A DNA stretch of 64,000 bases. It comes from Paraburkholderia aromaticivorans (lineage in GTDB: Bacteria; Pseudomonadota; Gammaproteobacteria; Burkholderiales; Burkholderiaceae). Shown piece after piece: positions 1 through 8,493 of this stretch (positions are counted from its first letter, which is position 1; each line of letters starts with the position of its first letter). The stretch spans positions 4,216,001 through 4,280,000 of the forward strand of contig NZ_CP022989.1 of assembly GCF_002278075.1 (NCBI RefSeq). Reading direction: 5' to 3'. Below the pieces are notes generated by a model. The model was not told the origin of the DNA, searched no databases, and saw only the letters and a program-made list of their open reading frames with translations. Position numbers and translations under genes: made by a program.

Positions 1-266
1 TCGAAGTGCTCGAGCGTCACTTCGCTGTCGAAGCGCAATTCGCGCGCCTTGTCCGCGAAACTCGCGACCGCCACCGAGTTGTCGAATACGTCGTGCAGCC
101 AATGCAGCCGCGTCGGCGTAGGTGTGATCACCAACTGGTTGGTAACGAGGCGCAAGTCATGGCTCGCACGCGGACGGAACATCATGCGATGCTCGCCGAA
201 GCGCACGGGTTCCGAGTAACGGTAGACACTGACGTGGCGCACCGTGAATCGCTGCGGCTCATTCAT
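1..266 (-). CDS. Transglutaminase-like family protein, N-terminal part (cut by window edge)
   Basis: The gene runs leftwards off the window, so only the first 88 residues are visible. They begin MNEPQRFTVRHVSVYRY and continue with YRYSEPVRFGEHRMMFRPR, which is the beta-rich domain that precedes the papain-like core in bacterial transglutaminase-like proteins. The catalytic Cys-His-Asp core lies outside the window, so activity cannot be judged. The start at 266 is the first ATG and has GGTGG a few bases upstream. In this group such genes often sit near alpha-E and circularly permuted ATP-grasp genes; none is visible here. Confidence 0.8.
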   Translation of the reverse strand, partial: MNEPQRFTVRHVSVYRYSEPVRFGEHRMMFRPRASHDLRLVTNQLVITPTPTRLHWLHDVFDNSVAVASFADKARELRFDSEVTLEHF

Positions 267-652
267 CTGACCACCCGATGAATGCCGCTGGGCTCGTCCT
301 GTCCATCGCGTTCACGCTTGTAAAAAACCACAGCCGCAGCAGGCGAAGAGCGCGCCGCGCGGTTTTGATCTTCAGAGAGCCACGGCCGCGTTCCGGTGTG
401 GTCGAGTGGTCTGATCGACAAACTGACCGACGGGGTCAGCATACACCCGCCATATTGGTTGAAAACACTCATTTGGGGCTGCGTCGCGCAACCGGAGTTA
501 TCAACAGATTCTGTTCGCAAATCTGTGCATAACTATCCGGCAAAAACTGCAAGTCATTGATGCCTTTGCCATTTTTACCGCGAGGTTGACGTTGTGCAGC
601 GCTCGCCCCCGAGCGCGCCGCAATCGCGCTTCAGCGCCGCTTCACTGTCGCT
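267..652. other. 386-bp intergenic region without a convincing gene
   Basis: Short open frames here have no family signature and no good ribosome binding site. The middle is less GC-rich than its flanks. It holds a cluster of inverted sequences around 498-532, described separately. It separates a leftward gene start at 266 from the 3' end of another leftward gene at 653, so it probably carries the promoter of the transglutaminase-like gene. Confidence 0.6.
498..532. promoter_or_regulatory. Inverted DnaA-box-like pair with overlapping palindromes
   Basis: TTATCAACA at 498-506 and TGTGCATAA (complement TTATGCACA) at 524-532 each differ by one base from the DnaA box TTATCCACA, and they face each other. 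Between them lie AACAGA-T-TCTGTT (503-515) and CAGATT-N9-AATCTG (505-525). The similarity is directly visible; binding by DnaA or any repressor is inference. Without a box cluster or an AT-rich unwinding element it is not an origin. Confidence 0.3.
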
Positions 653-2080
653 TCATTCACGCACCGTGCGAGGCGCGGTGTCCTCGGCAACGTGCGCGTG
701 ACGCGCCTCTTCGCGCCATTGCTGGCTCGAGCGAACCATTCTGCGCACCGCGAGGCGCGCCATCTTGACCCAGCCCGAGGGCCGCGGGTCCGCCAGCATG
801 CTGAGGGCGCGCGCGTAGTCGAGCGTGAGGCCGGGCGTCCATGCCATGGTGGCGGCTCGCTTGCGCACCTGCGCGGCGACCCACAACTCCGGTGTCGTGA
901 TCACGCGCAGAAACGGCCGCCATCCGCCGAGACCGCCCCACACGCGCGCCGATGCCCCTTCGATCGCCGCCTCCAGTGCGCGCGAGACACTGCTCGAACA
1001 GTTGCGGTGCGTGAGGTTGTACGTCGTGTCCTGCCGATACGTGTCCCAGAAGCGACGCAGCCGGACCGGATCGTAATTGCGGATGCGCACCTGCACGGTC
1101 GAAGGACACCACGCTTTCGACTCCGTCGCGTAATCGGGCTGGAACAGCCCCGGCACGTCGTTCTCACGCGTGGCGCGCAAAAGCCGCGCGAAATCGTCGG
1201 GCGAGCGGTCGATCTCGACGCCCGGATACAGGCTGATGTAGATGCCCTCGGGCGATTCGAGCGCGGCATGTCCGGTCGAGATCACACCGTTGCGATCCAC
1301 CGCCGCGATATAACGATCCACGATCGGCTGCCGCCGCGCTTCGCTTTTGGCCGAACCGACCGGCGTCCACACGTGCACGGTCAGGGCGGCTTCGTCGGCG
1401 GCGGGCGGGCCGTCCCATTCGTGGGCGATCACGCGGCTGGCCGCGAGCTCGCTCGCGGCGGCGAGGCCGGCATCCGCCGGGGAGGCGTTCGCGGCAAGCC
1501 CACCGTTCGCGGCGACCGCCGGGTTCGAGGCGAGCCGGCGCACCCGTGTGCTCAGCAGGATCATGTTCCAGCCGCCAAAGATCAGGCCGAGTCCGAGACA
1601 GTACGGCACCGTGCCGACGTAGTGCGTCGGATAGGGCTGATAGAAGAAAATCGCCAGCGCGATTTCGACCGCGCCGCCGATCATCGCGAGCCGCCAGGTG
1701 CGATAGCGGACCACTTTGGCCGAGACGATCTGCAGCAGGCCGTCGGCGAAAAAGAGCGTGCCGAAGATCATCGACAGAATGAAGTTGCCGTGCTCGTGGC
1801 CGATGAGAATCAGCGCGGCCGCGGTGGCGAAGGCAATGCCTTTCACGTAGCGCAGCGTGCGTTGCCCGCCCATGCCGGTCCAGGCGACGGCCAGCGTGGC
1901 GAGCCCCTCCAGCAGCAGGAGGAACGCGAACGGTGTGATGGGAAAATAGAGCGCGCTGTCGAGCGCGTCGATGAATACGAAGATGCCGAGCAGCAGGCTG
2001 ACGCACCCGACGAGCCGCAACGACCGCCAGCGCGTGCGCAGGTAATCGACCCCCAGCAGAATCATGACCAGACGAACCAT
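653..2080 (-). CDS. HdeD-like membrane protein fused to a probable permuted papain-like (NlpC/P60-type) domain
   Basis: The 475-residue product starts MVRLVMILLGVDYLRTRW; the start at 2080 is preceded by GGAGGG at good spacing and is preferred over one 17 codons upstream. Residues about 20-180 form six hydrophobic segments with HdeD/DUF308 character, including FGTLFFADGLLQIV. A linker rich in Ala and Asn (185-215) follows. The C-terminal half has GHAAL (His271) and, later, YNLTHRNCSSSVSRALE (Asn360, Cys361). A His before a Cys in this kind of context is typical of circularly permuted papain-fold hydrolases and transferases such as the YiiX/LRAT group. HdeD proteins are linked to acid resistance. 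The fusion suggests a membrane-tethered hydrolase or acyltransferase, which is inference. A DUF4105-like reading is also possible. Confidence 0.7.
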   Translation of the reverse strand: MVRLVMILLGVDYLRTRWRSLRLVGCVSLLLGIFVFIDALDSALYFPITPFAFLLLLEGLATLAVAWTGMGGQRTLRYVKGIAFATAAALILIGHEHGNFILSMIFGTLFFADGLLQIVSAKVVRYRTWRLAMIGGAVEIALAIFFYQPYPTHYVGTVPYCLGLGLIFGGWNMILLSTRVRRLASNPAVAANGGLAANASPADAGLAAASELAASRVIAHEWDGPPAADEAALTVHVWTPVGSAKSEARRQPIVDRYIAAVDRNGVISTGHAALESPEGIYISLYPGVEIDRSPDDFARLLRATRENDVPGLFQPDYATESKAWCPSTVQVRIRNYDPVRLRRFWDTYRQDTTYNLTHRNCSSSVSRALEAAIEGASARVWGGLGGWRPFLRVITTPELWVAAQVRKRAATMAWTPGLTLDYARALSMLADPRPSGWVKMARLAVRRMVRSSQQWREEARHAHVAEDTAPRTVRE

Positions 2081-2229
2081 CGCAAGCCCTCCGTGACTGA
2101 CGCGTGCCGCCGATCGCCATCTTATACACATTCACGGAGCGGGCGCGCAACGCTTCGGCACGATGGCGGCGTGCATGCGCATGCGGCGCGTCCTGTTCAG
2201 ACACGCCGCGGACCACCCAATGAAGTCTC

Positions 2230-3153
2230 TTACGCCGCCGCGGCCTGCGGGATCGCTTCGCCCTGCTCGCCGCCCAACGCGTCGAGCAGATCGCACAGCA
2301 TGCGGTCGAGTTCGGCGGTCATCAGCGTGAAGTCGGAATCGAAGCGTTCGTCGTCGTTCTGCGCGGTGGGATCGCTCGCTTCCTTCAGCACGTCGAGCGG
2401 CGCAATGCGCTTGATCGTGAGCGACGGCGTCAACACGAACGACACGCGGTCGTTCCAGGTCATCGCAAGGCGCATGCATTGCTTGCCGGCTTCGATATGA
2501 CGGCGCATATCTTCGGCATCCAAAGTATGTCCCACGTAGCGCACGGTCGCGTTGCCTTCCGTGGGCGAACGCAGCTCGGTGTCCTGGTCGAGCGTGAAGG
2601 CCGCAGGACCCTCGCCGGCAAGCAGCCATTCGGTCATGGCCGCGACCGGCGAGTGCGTGACGCGCACCGTGCCGAGCGGCAATTGATCGATCGATTTCAC
2701 CAGCAGGCCGCGCACTTCATCGGCAACCGCCTGCGAGGCCGCGTCGATCACGAGCCAGCCGTTCTTGCAATCGATCCACACGCGCGTGTCGCGGCGAATG
2801 CTGAAGGCGCGCGGCAGCAGTTCGTCCGTGACCTGCTCCTTGAGTTCGCGCATCTGCTTGCGGCCCGGTTTGAAGCCTTGCTGTTCCTCGAGTTCGAGCG
2901 CGCGCGCCCTGGTCACTTGCGTGACGACCGAAGCCGGCAACAGTTTCTTTTCGGCGCGAAACACCAGCAGCATCTGGCCATTGAGCGAATACACCAGCGC
3001 ATCGTTGTCGCGCGGCGAGGCCCAGCCGTGGCTTTGCATCTCGACGCTGTTGCCGGGTGCGAACGCATGCGGCGCGAGCCACTTCTGCATCTGTTCCGGG
3101 GTGACGGACCACGGAGCGGGAAGACGGTGAAGCTGAAGGTTTTTGAACCACAT
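2230..3153 (-). CDS. rdgC: Recombination-associated protein RdgC
   Basis: The 307-residue protein has the typical RdgC start [11 protein letters not shown] and the family features LPPxW-like [21 protein letters not shown], and the internal [24 protein letters not shown]. The length matches other proteobacterial RdgC proteins (about 300). RdgC forms a ring-shaped dimer around double-stranded DNA and is known to restrain RecA-mediated strand exchange. It acts in the nucleoid. The gene stands alone: its neighbours face the same way or diverge and are unrelated. The ribosome binding site is weak, but the start is supported by the conserved N-terminus. Confidence 0.96.
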   Translation of the reverse strand: MWFKNLQLHRLPAPWSVTPEQMQKWLAPHAFAPGNSVEMQSHGWASPRDNDALVYSLNGQMLLVFRAEKKLLPASVVTQVTRARALELEEQQGFKPGRKQMRELKEQVTDELLPRAFSIRRDTRVWIDCKNGWLVIDAASQAVADEVRGLLVKSIDQLPLGTVRVTHSPVAAMTEWLLAGEGPAAFTLDQDTELRSPTEGNATVRYVGHTLDAEDMRRHIEAGKQCMRLAMTWNDRVSFVLTPSLTIKRIAPLDVLKEASDPTAQNDDERFDSDFTLMTAELDRMLCDLLDALGGEQGEAIPQAAAA

Positions 3154-3369
3154 GGGCAGAGTCGTGTACGGGCAAAGCGCACCATTCTATCCGACCACGG
3201 AGATCGCGCGACCGGCGGGACGGATGCGTTTGCTCGACCCGAACCTTCACGCAACCGCGGGAATTTTCAAAAATGGATAGACAATCCTTTAAATGACAGG
3301 CCAATTATCAAACACGACTATTGACCAGAGAATGCGCTTCATCCACTTCAACTCTCTCTGGAGCGCACC

Positions 3370-3918
3370 ATGTCCACCTCACCGATATCCCGAATCGCCC
3401 GTCATGTGCTGCTCGCCGCGAACCTCGCGGGCGCACTGAGCGCCCACGCCGCAAGCGACGCCGACCTGCCCGTGCCGCACCATCTCGCCGTTGCATCGAA
3501 CCTGGCACAAAGCGCCGCGATCGTGCGAACCGCGCGCCGCTACGCGGCCTTCTGGAACACCGGCGATGAGGTCTACGCGAAACTCGCGCTGTCGCCGGCC
3601 TTCGTGGACCGCACCCTGCCGGACGGACGCCCGCAAGGCCCGGACGGTCCGCTGCAGGCGTCGAAGGGATTTCGCGCGGCGGTGCCCGACCTGCGCGCGG
3701 ACATCGACGATCTGGTTGTGGCCGGCGATCGCGCGTCGGTTCATCTGCATTTCCACGGCCACTTCACGGGACAGTTCCAGAACCTGAAAGGCAACGGTCA
3801 AACGGTCGACTTCCAGGCCTTCGACCTGTATCGCGTGAAGGACGGCCGCATCGTCGAAAACTGGCACCTCGAAGACAATCTGACGCTGCTCAAGCAGTTG
3901 GGCGCCATCAAGCCGTAA
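3370..3918 (+). CDS. Secreted SnoaL-like (NTF2-fold) ester-cyclase family protein
   Basis: This 182-residue protein starts 7 bases after GGAG. The first 28 residues look like a signal peptide (basic start, hydrophobic LLAANLAGALS, cleavage near AHAA). The mature part has the SnoaL-like pattern: ARRYAAFWNTGDEVYAKLALSPAFVDRTLPDG, then GFRAAVPDLRADIDDLVVAGDRASVHLHFHGHFTG, ending with VDFQAFDLYRVKDGRIVENWHLED. These cone-shaped folds include polyketide cyclases and many proteins of unknown substrate. A periplasmic role is inferred from the leader. No neighbouring pathway gene points to a substrate. Confidence 0.85.
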   Translation: MSTSPISRIARHVLLAANLAGALSAHAASDADLPVPHHLAVASNLAQSAAIVRTARRYAAFWNTGDEVYAKLALSPAFVDRTLPDGRPQGPDGPLQASKGFRAAVPDLRADIDDLVVAGDRASVHLHFHGHFTGQFQNLKGNGQTVDFQAFDLYRVKDGRIVENWHLEDNLTLLKQLGAIKP

Positions 3919-4004
3919 TGGTTTTGCCGTAGCCGTTCTGGACGCGTTCCGGCCTGAAATCACCTAGACTTTTTGACAAGCGCACGAACTAGACGGAGGC
4001 GGCC

Positions 4005-4322
4005 ATGGCCGATGAAACCGCACCCTGGCAGATGGTGGAGTACGAGGGTTTCGAAATTCACGTAGCGCCTCTACCGAAAAATCCACCCAGCGAAGGGCAC
4101 GCGCCGCGCGCGGCGGACCGCTATACGTACGTCGGCTACGTTTGCCATCCTGGCGCGGACCCGGCCATCCCCGGCCATGCGGTGCCGTTTCACGCCGACG
4201 GCGAAGAGAGCTTCGCCAGCAAGGACGAAGCGCTGTATGAAGGCGTGCACGTGGGGCGCAGCATCGTGGATGGCACGCATCCGGATCTGACCGTGCTGCC
4301 ACTGGTGACTGGCGGCGTGTGA
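4005..4322 (+). CDS. Small conserved-looking protein of unknown function
   Basis: The 105-residue acidic protein begins MADETAPWQMVEYEGFEIHV and has a GGAGG site 7 bases upstream, so the start is secure. There is no signal peptide, membrane segment or known catalytic motif. The composition (several His, aromatic YTYVGYVC, a C-terminal half rich in acidic residues) suggests a compact cytoplasmic domain. It lies 86 bases after the SnoaL-like gene on the same strand and may be co-transcribed with it. I do not recognise the family. Confidence 0.75.
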   Translation: MADETAPWQMVEYEGFEIHVAPLPKNPPSEGHAPRAADRYTYVGYVCHPGADPAIPGHAVPFHADGEESFASKDEALYEGVHVGRSIVDGTHPDLTVLPLVTGGV

Positions 4323-4418
4323 ATCCGGCTTGCGGTTCGGCGCGAGGTTCGTGCGTTTGGCGAGCGGTCTTGCGCCGAAAACTGTAGCGCCCCGGTGCGC
4401 GCAGGCGCGGCGCTGGGT

Positions 4419-5669
4419 TCAGCGCAACGGCTGCACGGCCGGCAAGCGCTCATTCGCCGAAAGGCGCAGCGCCAGTTCCAGCATGCGCCGGTTGGCGCTG
4501 GCGGGCGTGAACGTTTCGACCTTCTGCAACGCCGCTTGCACCAGACTGCGGCGCAATTCCGTGTCCGTCAGCAGGCGTTCGATCGCCCGCGCCATCGCAT
4601 CCACGTCGCCGACCGGCACCAGCAGGCCGGCCTTGCCGCCTTCCAGCAAGTCCCGCGGACCGGTCGGACAATCCGCCGACAGCACCGGCGTGCCGAGCGC
4701 CATGGCCTCGCCGAGCACCATGCCGAAGCCCTCGTAGCGGCTGCTCAACACCAGCAGTTCCGCCTGCCGGATATACGGCGATGGATTCGCGCAGAAACCC
4801 AGAAAATGCACCGCTGCGCCGATCCCCAGTTCGTCGGCGAGTTGCTCGAGTTCGCGCCGGTCGCGCCCCTCGCCGATCAGGACGAGCGCCGCCTTGCAAC
4901 GGCCGCGCTCGCGCACCTGCGCATAGGCTCTCAGCAGCGTCTTGTGGTCCTTCTGGCCTTCGTCCAGACGCGCCACCGACACGATGAACGAGTCCGCCGG
5001 ACGCTCGATCGGCGCACGCGCCGCGCGCCTTAGTGCATCCACGTCGATCACATTCGGCAGTTCGACGATATCCAGTCCGGTCGACGAGAAGAGTTCCTGC
5101 GCCTCGCGCAGCATGGCCGGGGTCAGCACGGCGAGCGCCGCATAACGCGAATAATGCTTGACCCGCCGGGCGACGTAGCGCTCGCTCTTGCTGCCGAGCC
5201 GCGCCGCCAGGCTGAAATGGCTCACCCCGAACCACGGCACGTTGCAACTTCCCGCGACATGGCGCAGCGAGAAATCGAAATCGCAGATCAGATCGTGCTG
5301 CTTCGCGAGACGCCGCATGCGCAACGCGGCCAACGGCCTGATCGCGCCGTAGGTCAGCAGCTTGTGCAGCAGCTTCGCGCCCGTGCCCAGCTTGCGGCGG
5401 CGAGCCGCCTGATGAAGCGCGTACATCCATTTCGACGAGGCGAGCACATGGACGGGCACGTCGTCGGGAATCGACTGCGCGCGCCAGAACGACAGGTCGT
5501 CGGTTGGATAGGCGACCGAGAGGCTCGGCGCGAACAGCCGCCGGTCGAGCGTCTTGAGCCACGACAGAAGCGCGGTCTCGGTGCCGCCTTTACCGAAATC
5601 GTTGATGTGAAACAGGATACGCAACGGCGTGCGGTCGGCTTCAGTAGCGTGCGGGTTTGCGTTGGTCAC
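4419..5669 (-). CDS. Glycosyltransferase family 4 (GT-B), LPS core/O-chain type
   Basis: The 416-residue protein has the two-domain GT-B layout: N-terminal ILFHINDFGKGGTETALLSWL (acceptor domain) and the C-terminal sugar-nucleotide domain with SVARLDEGQKDHKTLLRAY, LVLIGEGRDRRELE and the E-x7-E motif EGFGMVLGEAMALG near residue 315. It would transfer a sugar with retention at the cytoplasmic face of the inner membrane. The start is GTG, 5 bases after the stop of the O-antigen ligase-like gene, so it is probably the last gene of that operon. Sugar and acceptor cannot be told from sequence. Confidence 0.92.
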   Translation of the reverse strand: MTNANPHATEADRTPLRILFHINDFGKGGTETALLSWLKTLDRRLFAPSLSVAYPTDDLSFWRAQSIPDDVPVHVLASSKWMYALHQAARRRKLGTGAKLLHKLLTYGAIRPLAALRMRRLAKQHDLICDFDFSLRHVAGSCNVPWFGVSHFSLAARLGSKSERYVARRVKHYSRYAALAVLTPAMLREAQELFSSTGLDIVELPNVIDVDALRRAARAPIERPADSFIVSVARLDEGQKDHKTLLRAYAQVRERGRCKAALVLIGEGRDRRELEQLADELGIGAAVHFLGFCANPSPYIRQAELLVLSSRYEGFGMVLGEAMALGTPVLSADCPTGPRDLLEGGKAGLLVPVGDVDAMARAIERLLTDTELRRSLVQAALQKVETFTPASANRRMLELALRLSANERLPAVQPLR

Positions 5670-5674
5670 CTTGA

Positions 5675-7021
5675 TTATTCGCCCAGCTCTGCCGTTGGCG
5701 CTTCGCGCCGCCGTTCACTGCGCACTGCCGTGGTTTTGCCGCCTACGGTTTCGAACGACATTCCGCCGGAAGCACCGACTTGCTCCGCGCAACCCAGCAG
5801 CAGACCCGCAAAAGCCCAGAACGCGAGCATGGTGGTCTGCCACATGAAATCATCGGTGGTATTTTTCGCGATCATGCCGGCCACCAGCGCGACGCCCGCC
5901 GCGCACAGCCAGGGCTCGGCCCGCCGCAGCCGCCAGAAGCGCGCGACGAGGCACAGCAGCAACAGGATCTGCAGCGCGACGCCGACGAAGCCCGTCTGCA
6001 ACCACGTGTTGATGAACAGGTTGTGCGCGTGCGTCAGCGCCTGCGGTTCGACCGCCAGCAAACTGGGCGGCATTTCGCCGCGATAGACGATACCTGGCAA
6101 CGGCTTGCCGAAGCCCACCCCGACCCACGCGTGGCGTTCGGCTTCGCTGACATAGAACGCCCACAGCTTCGGACGCGTGTCAGCCGATACCGTGTCGCCG
6201 ATCGCCGATAGCGACCCCGGCACGTAGACCTGATGGCCGTCGATCGCGACATCGCGCGGCTGCGTGGCGGCGGGCGCGGTGCCGGCCGTGCGCAAACGCG
6301 AGCTGAACTCGAGTGTGCCGACGCCGGCCGCGCCGACCAGGGCAACGACCAGCACCGCCAGCAACAGGCGCCGACGGTAGAGCGGGAACAGCGCGATCAG
6401 AAGCGTGACGGCGGCCGCCGGCCAGAAGAACCGGTTGAGGGTCGCCAGTCCGATGAACAGGCACAGCGCGATGCCGCTCGCGCCGATCACGCGCCAACGC
6501 GGCCGCAGCAGAAAGCCCGCGAACAGCGGCATGGCAAACACCGCGAGCGTGCTGGTGTGACCGACACGGTTATAGAAATGCAGCGGGAAGGTATTGGCGG
6601 TGGGCGGCTGCAGATGCCCCCAGTAGAGCGCGCTGATCGCCGCGAGCGCCACGCAGGCGACCCAGTTGACGAGCACCACGGGCGCCGGCCGCCGCAACTG
6701 GATGCCGAACAGCCAGAAGCCCCAGAACGACACCAGCGGATAGAGCACCTCGTCGCACCACGCGTGCAGGCTGACCATCGGATACATGGACCACGCGACC
6801 GAGGCGAGGCTCCAGCCGGCCCAACCCGCGATGGGCAGCACCAGCGGCCACTGCCACAGCGACGGCCGGTTCGCCGAGCAGGCGGCCGCCGCCACGCCGA
6901 GCGCCATCAGTGCGAGCGCATTGAAGACGAGCGCCGTCATGTGGCCGAACATCACCACGAACAGAATGACAGGACAGGCAACCCATAACACGCGCTCCAC
7001 TCGCGCAGCCGTGTGAGTCAT
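5675..7021 (-). CDS. waaL: O-antigen ligase-like membrane protein (WaaL/Wzy_C family)
   Basis: About 448 residues with some ten to twelve hydrophobic segments and one large periplasmic loop. The loop and its edge carry SEAERHAWVGVGFGKP and LTHAHNLFINTWLQTGFVG; the conserved His in HAHN is the hallmark of O-antigen ligases. WaaL joins undecaprenyl-linked O-chain to lipid A-core on the periplasmic side. I place the start at 7021 (MTHTAARVERVL), sharing one base with the stop of the upstream GT9 gene (TAATG), with GGTGAAAG ahead of it. Wzy-type polymerases share this fold, but the LPS-core setting favours a ligase. Confidence 0.82.
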   Translation of the reverse strand: MTHTAARVERVLWVACPVILFVVMFGHMTALVFNALALMALGVAAAACSANRPSLWQWPLVLPIAGWAGWSLASVAWSMYPMVSLHAWCDEVLYPLVSFWGFWLFGIQLRRPAPVVLVNWVACVALAAISALYWGHLQPPTANTFPLHFYNRVGHTSTLAVFAMPLFAGFLLRPRWRVIGASGIALCLFIGLATLNRFFWPAAAVTLLIALFPLYRRRLLLAVLVVALVGAAGVGTLEFSSRLRTAGTAPAATQPRDVAIDGHQVYVPGSLSAIGDTVSADTRPKLWAFYVSEAERHAWVGVGFGKPLPGIVYRGEMPPSLLAVEPQALTHAHNLFINTWLQTGFVGVALQILLLLCLVARFWRLRRAEPWLCAAGVALVAGMIAKNTTDDFMWQTTMLAFWAFAGLLLGCAEQVGASGGMSFETVGGKTTAVRSERRREAPTAELGE

Positions 7022-8148
7022 TACACTTTCACCAGAACATTTTGCAATGCGTTGTACACCGACTCGACCGACAGCCGGCCCATACAATCGGCATGGTCGC
7101 CGCGCCAGGCAACGCAGGTCGTCTCGTTGCGATCACAGCGCCGCACCCATGCTACCTTGCGGCGGAAAATAAACGGCTGATCGCGGCAGGGCATCTCCGC
7201 GATCGTCACGGGCACGAACGGCACCTCGCGCCAATAGCGCCCCGCGCCATGGATCAAAGCATTGCCCGGCCCAAACAGCGCGAGCGTGGGCACCCCAATC
7301 AGACGCCCCAGATGCGCGACACCGGTATCGGGACAAACCACGGCTTGAGCGCCGGCGAACAGATGCCACAACTCGCCGAGGCCGAGCCGCGCCGCCAGGT
7401 TGGGATGATGAGGGTCCGGGTCGATCGAGCGGATCAGCTCGGCTTCGCCTGGCCCGCCGGTCCACACCGGTAGATAGCCGAGCGCTTCGACGCGTTGCGA
7501 GAGTTCGCGCCAGCGCGCATCGGGCCAGCGCTTGACGCTGGTGCTCGCGCCCGGATGAAGCACGACGTAAGGTTTCGCCAGTTGCGAAGATTCGGGCAGT
7601 GCCGCATGGCGCGGCGCGGGCCAGTCGGCCGGCCGGTACGCCCGCGGCGGCGGTCCCTCGACCAGTTCCGCGGCGAGGTCGGCCCAGGCGGCAGGCGCGG
7701 CGGGATACGGCGCGCTGCGGTTGAGCGGCCAGTTCTTCCAGGCCGGTTCATCGCCCGCGTGGCCGACGATCCAGCGGCAGCCCGCGCCTAACGCGAGCCA
7801 CGTGTGACGATTGTCGCCGAGCACCATGCCGAGGTCGTAAGGTCCGGAAAGCAAAACGTCCCGCACCGACTTCGCATCGCGCGGATCGAACGGCAAGACC
7901 GTGACGTCGAAAGGTCGACCGGCATACAGCGGCACGATCGCCTTCGGACAGGTGAGAACGATCTGCGCTTGCGGATATTGCGCGCGCAACTTGGCGAGCA
8001 GCGGCGTGAGCAGCAGCGTGTCGCCAAGCAGCAAATGGTGCGCAACCAGAATACGACGCGTTTGCCGCGGCTCGCGGCGAAATGGCTTGATCAACAGTCG
8101 CGGAATGGCCCGCGCGAAAATACGAAGACGCCCGGCAAGCCGACTCAT
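7021..8148 (-). CDS. Glycosyltransferase family 9, heptosyltransferase-like
   Basis: About 375 residues. The typical GT9 landmarks are present: ILVAHHLLLGDTLLLTPLL at the N-terminus, LHPGASTSVKRWPDARW at mid-length (the Lys-Arg-Trp that contacts the nucleotide), and CPDTGVAHLGRLIGVPTLALFGPG near the C-terminus. These enzymes add L-glycero-D-manno-heptose or a similar sugar to LPS core in the cytoplasm. The tail carries several Cys (MPCRDQ, RRCDRNETTC). The start at 8148 (MSRLAGRLRIF) is chosen for its basic amphipathic N-terminus; it lacks a strong ribosome binding site, and a start at 8265 is possible. It is the first gene of a probable three-gene operon ending at 4419. Confidence 0.88.
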   Translation of the reverse strand: MSRLAGRLRIFARAIPRLLIKPFRREPRQTRRILVAHHLLLGDTLLLTPLLAKLRAQYPQAQIVLTCPKAIVPLYAGRPFDVTVLPFDPRDAKSVRDVLLSGPYDLGMVLGDNRHTWLALGAGCRWIVGHAGDEPAWKNWPLNRSAPYPAAPAAWADLAAELVEGPPPRAYRPADWPAPRHAALPESSQLAKPYVVLHPGASTSVKRWPDARWRELSQRVEALGYLPVWTGGPGEAELIRSIDPDPHHPNLAARLGLGELWHLFAGAQAVVCPDTGVAHLGRLIGVPTLALFGPGNALIHGAGRYWREVPFVPVTIAEMPCRDQPFIFRRKVAWVRRCDRNETTCVAWRGDHADCMGRLSVESVYNALQNVLVKV

Positions 8149-8493
8149 AGGCTCATCGGCGCGTTGGTTCCCGCCGCGATCTTGCTGTACGCCGATACCC
8201 GGCGCGAGGTCGCGTTCGCCATGCACAATCTCCAGCGGTATTCTTCCCGAAGGCCTCCAGTGCAACGGCTACGGCCCCGTCGCGGCGGGCTGGCGCGGCT
8301 CGGGACGCGGCGCCTCTGACCCGCCGCCTGTGGTGGCCGGCATGGAAAGCTCGTGAAATGAATGGGGTGTTCGGCTCGAATGGAGTTCGAGCGTTGATAG
8401 CTGAAAATTATAACATGCGGCCCTGCCGCTCAAGGGCGCGAAACCGTGCCAGGAAAGCCGCCCGCTCCTTCTGCGACAAGGGCGCGGCGCTCC
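8149..8493. other. 345-bp spacer between two LPS glycosyltransferase genes
   Basis: No full gene is visible. The left part would be the leader of the GT9 gene. The right part (8408-8490, minus strand) contains a short reading frame ending SQKERAAFLARFRALERQ-, out of frame with the GT4 gene that stops at 8494; it could be a tiny gene or the remnant of a longer C-terminus. A minus-strand promoter-like sequence lies at 8407-8433. Confidence 0.5.
8407..8433 (-). promoter_or_regulatory. Predicted sigma-70 promoter for the GT9-waaL-GT4 operon
   Basis: On the minus strand TATAAT (8412-8407) is a perfect -10 box, preceded at 15 bases by TTGAGC. The spacer is short, but the sequence lies in an otherwise GC-rich stretch. 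Transcription would start near 8400, about 250 bases before the GT9 start at 8148. Confidence 0.45.

Noticed and set aside
498..532. Replication origin
   Set aside because: Only two imperfect boxes, no dnaA or parAB genes and no long AT-rich stretch.
692..2500. A 602-codon plus-strand frame
   Set aside because: It is antisense to the HdeD-like gene and rdgC, with no protein signature.
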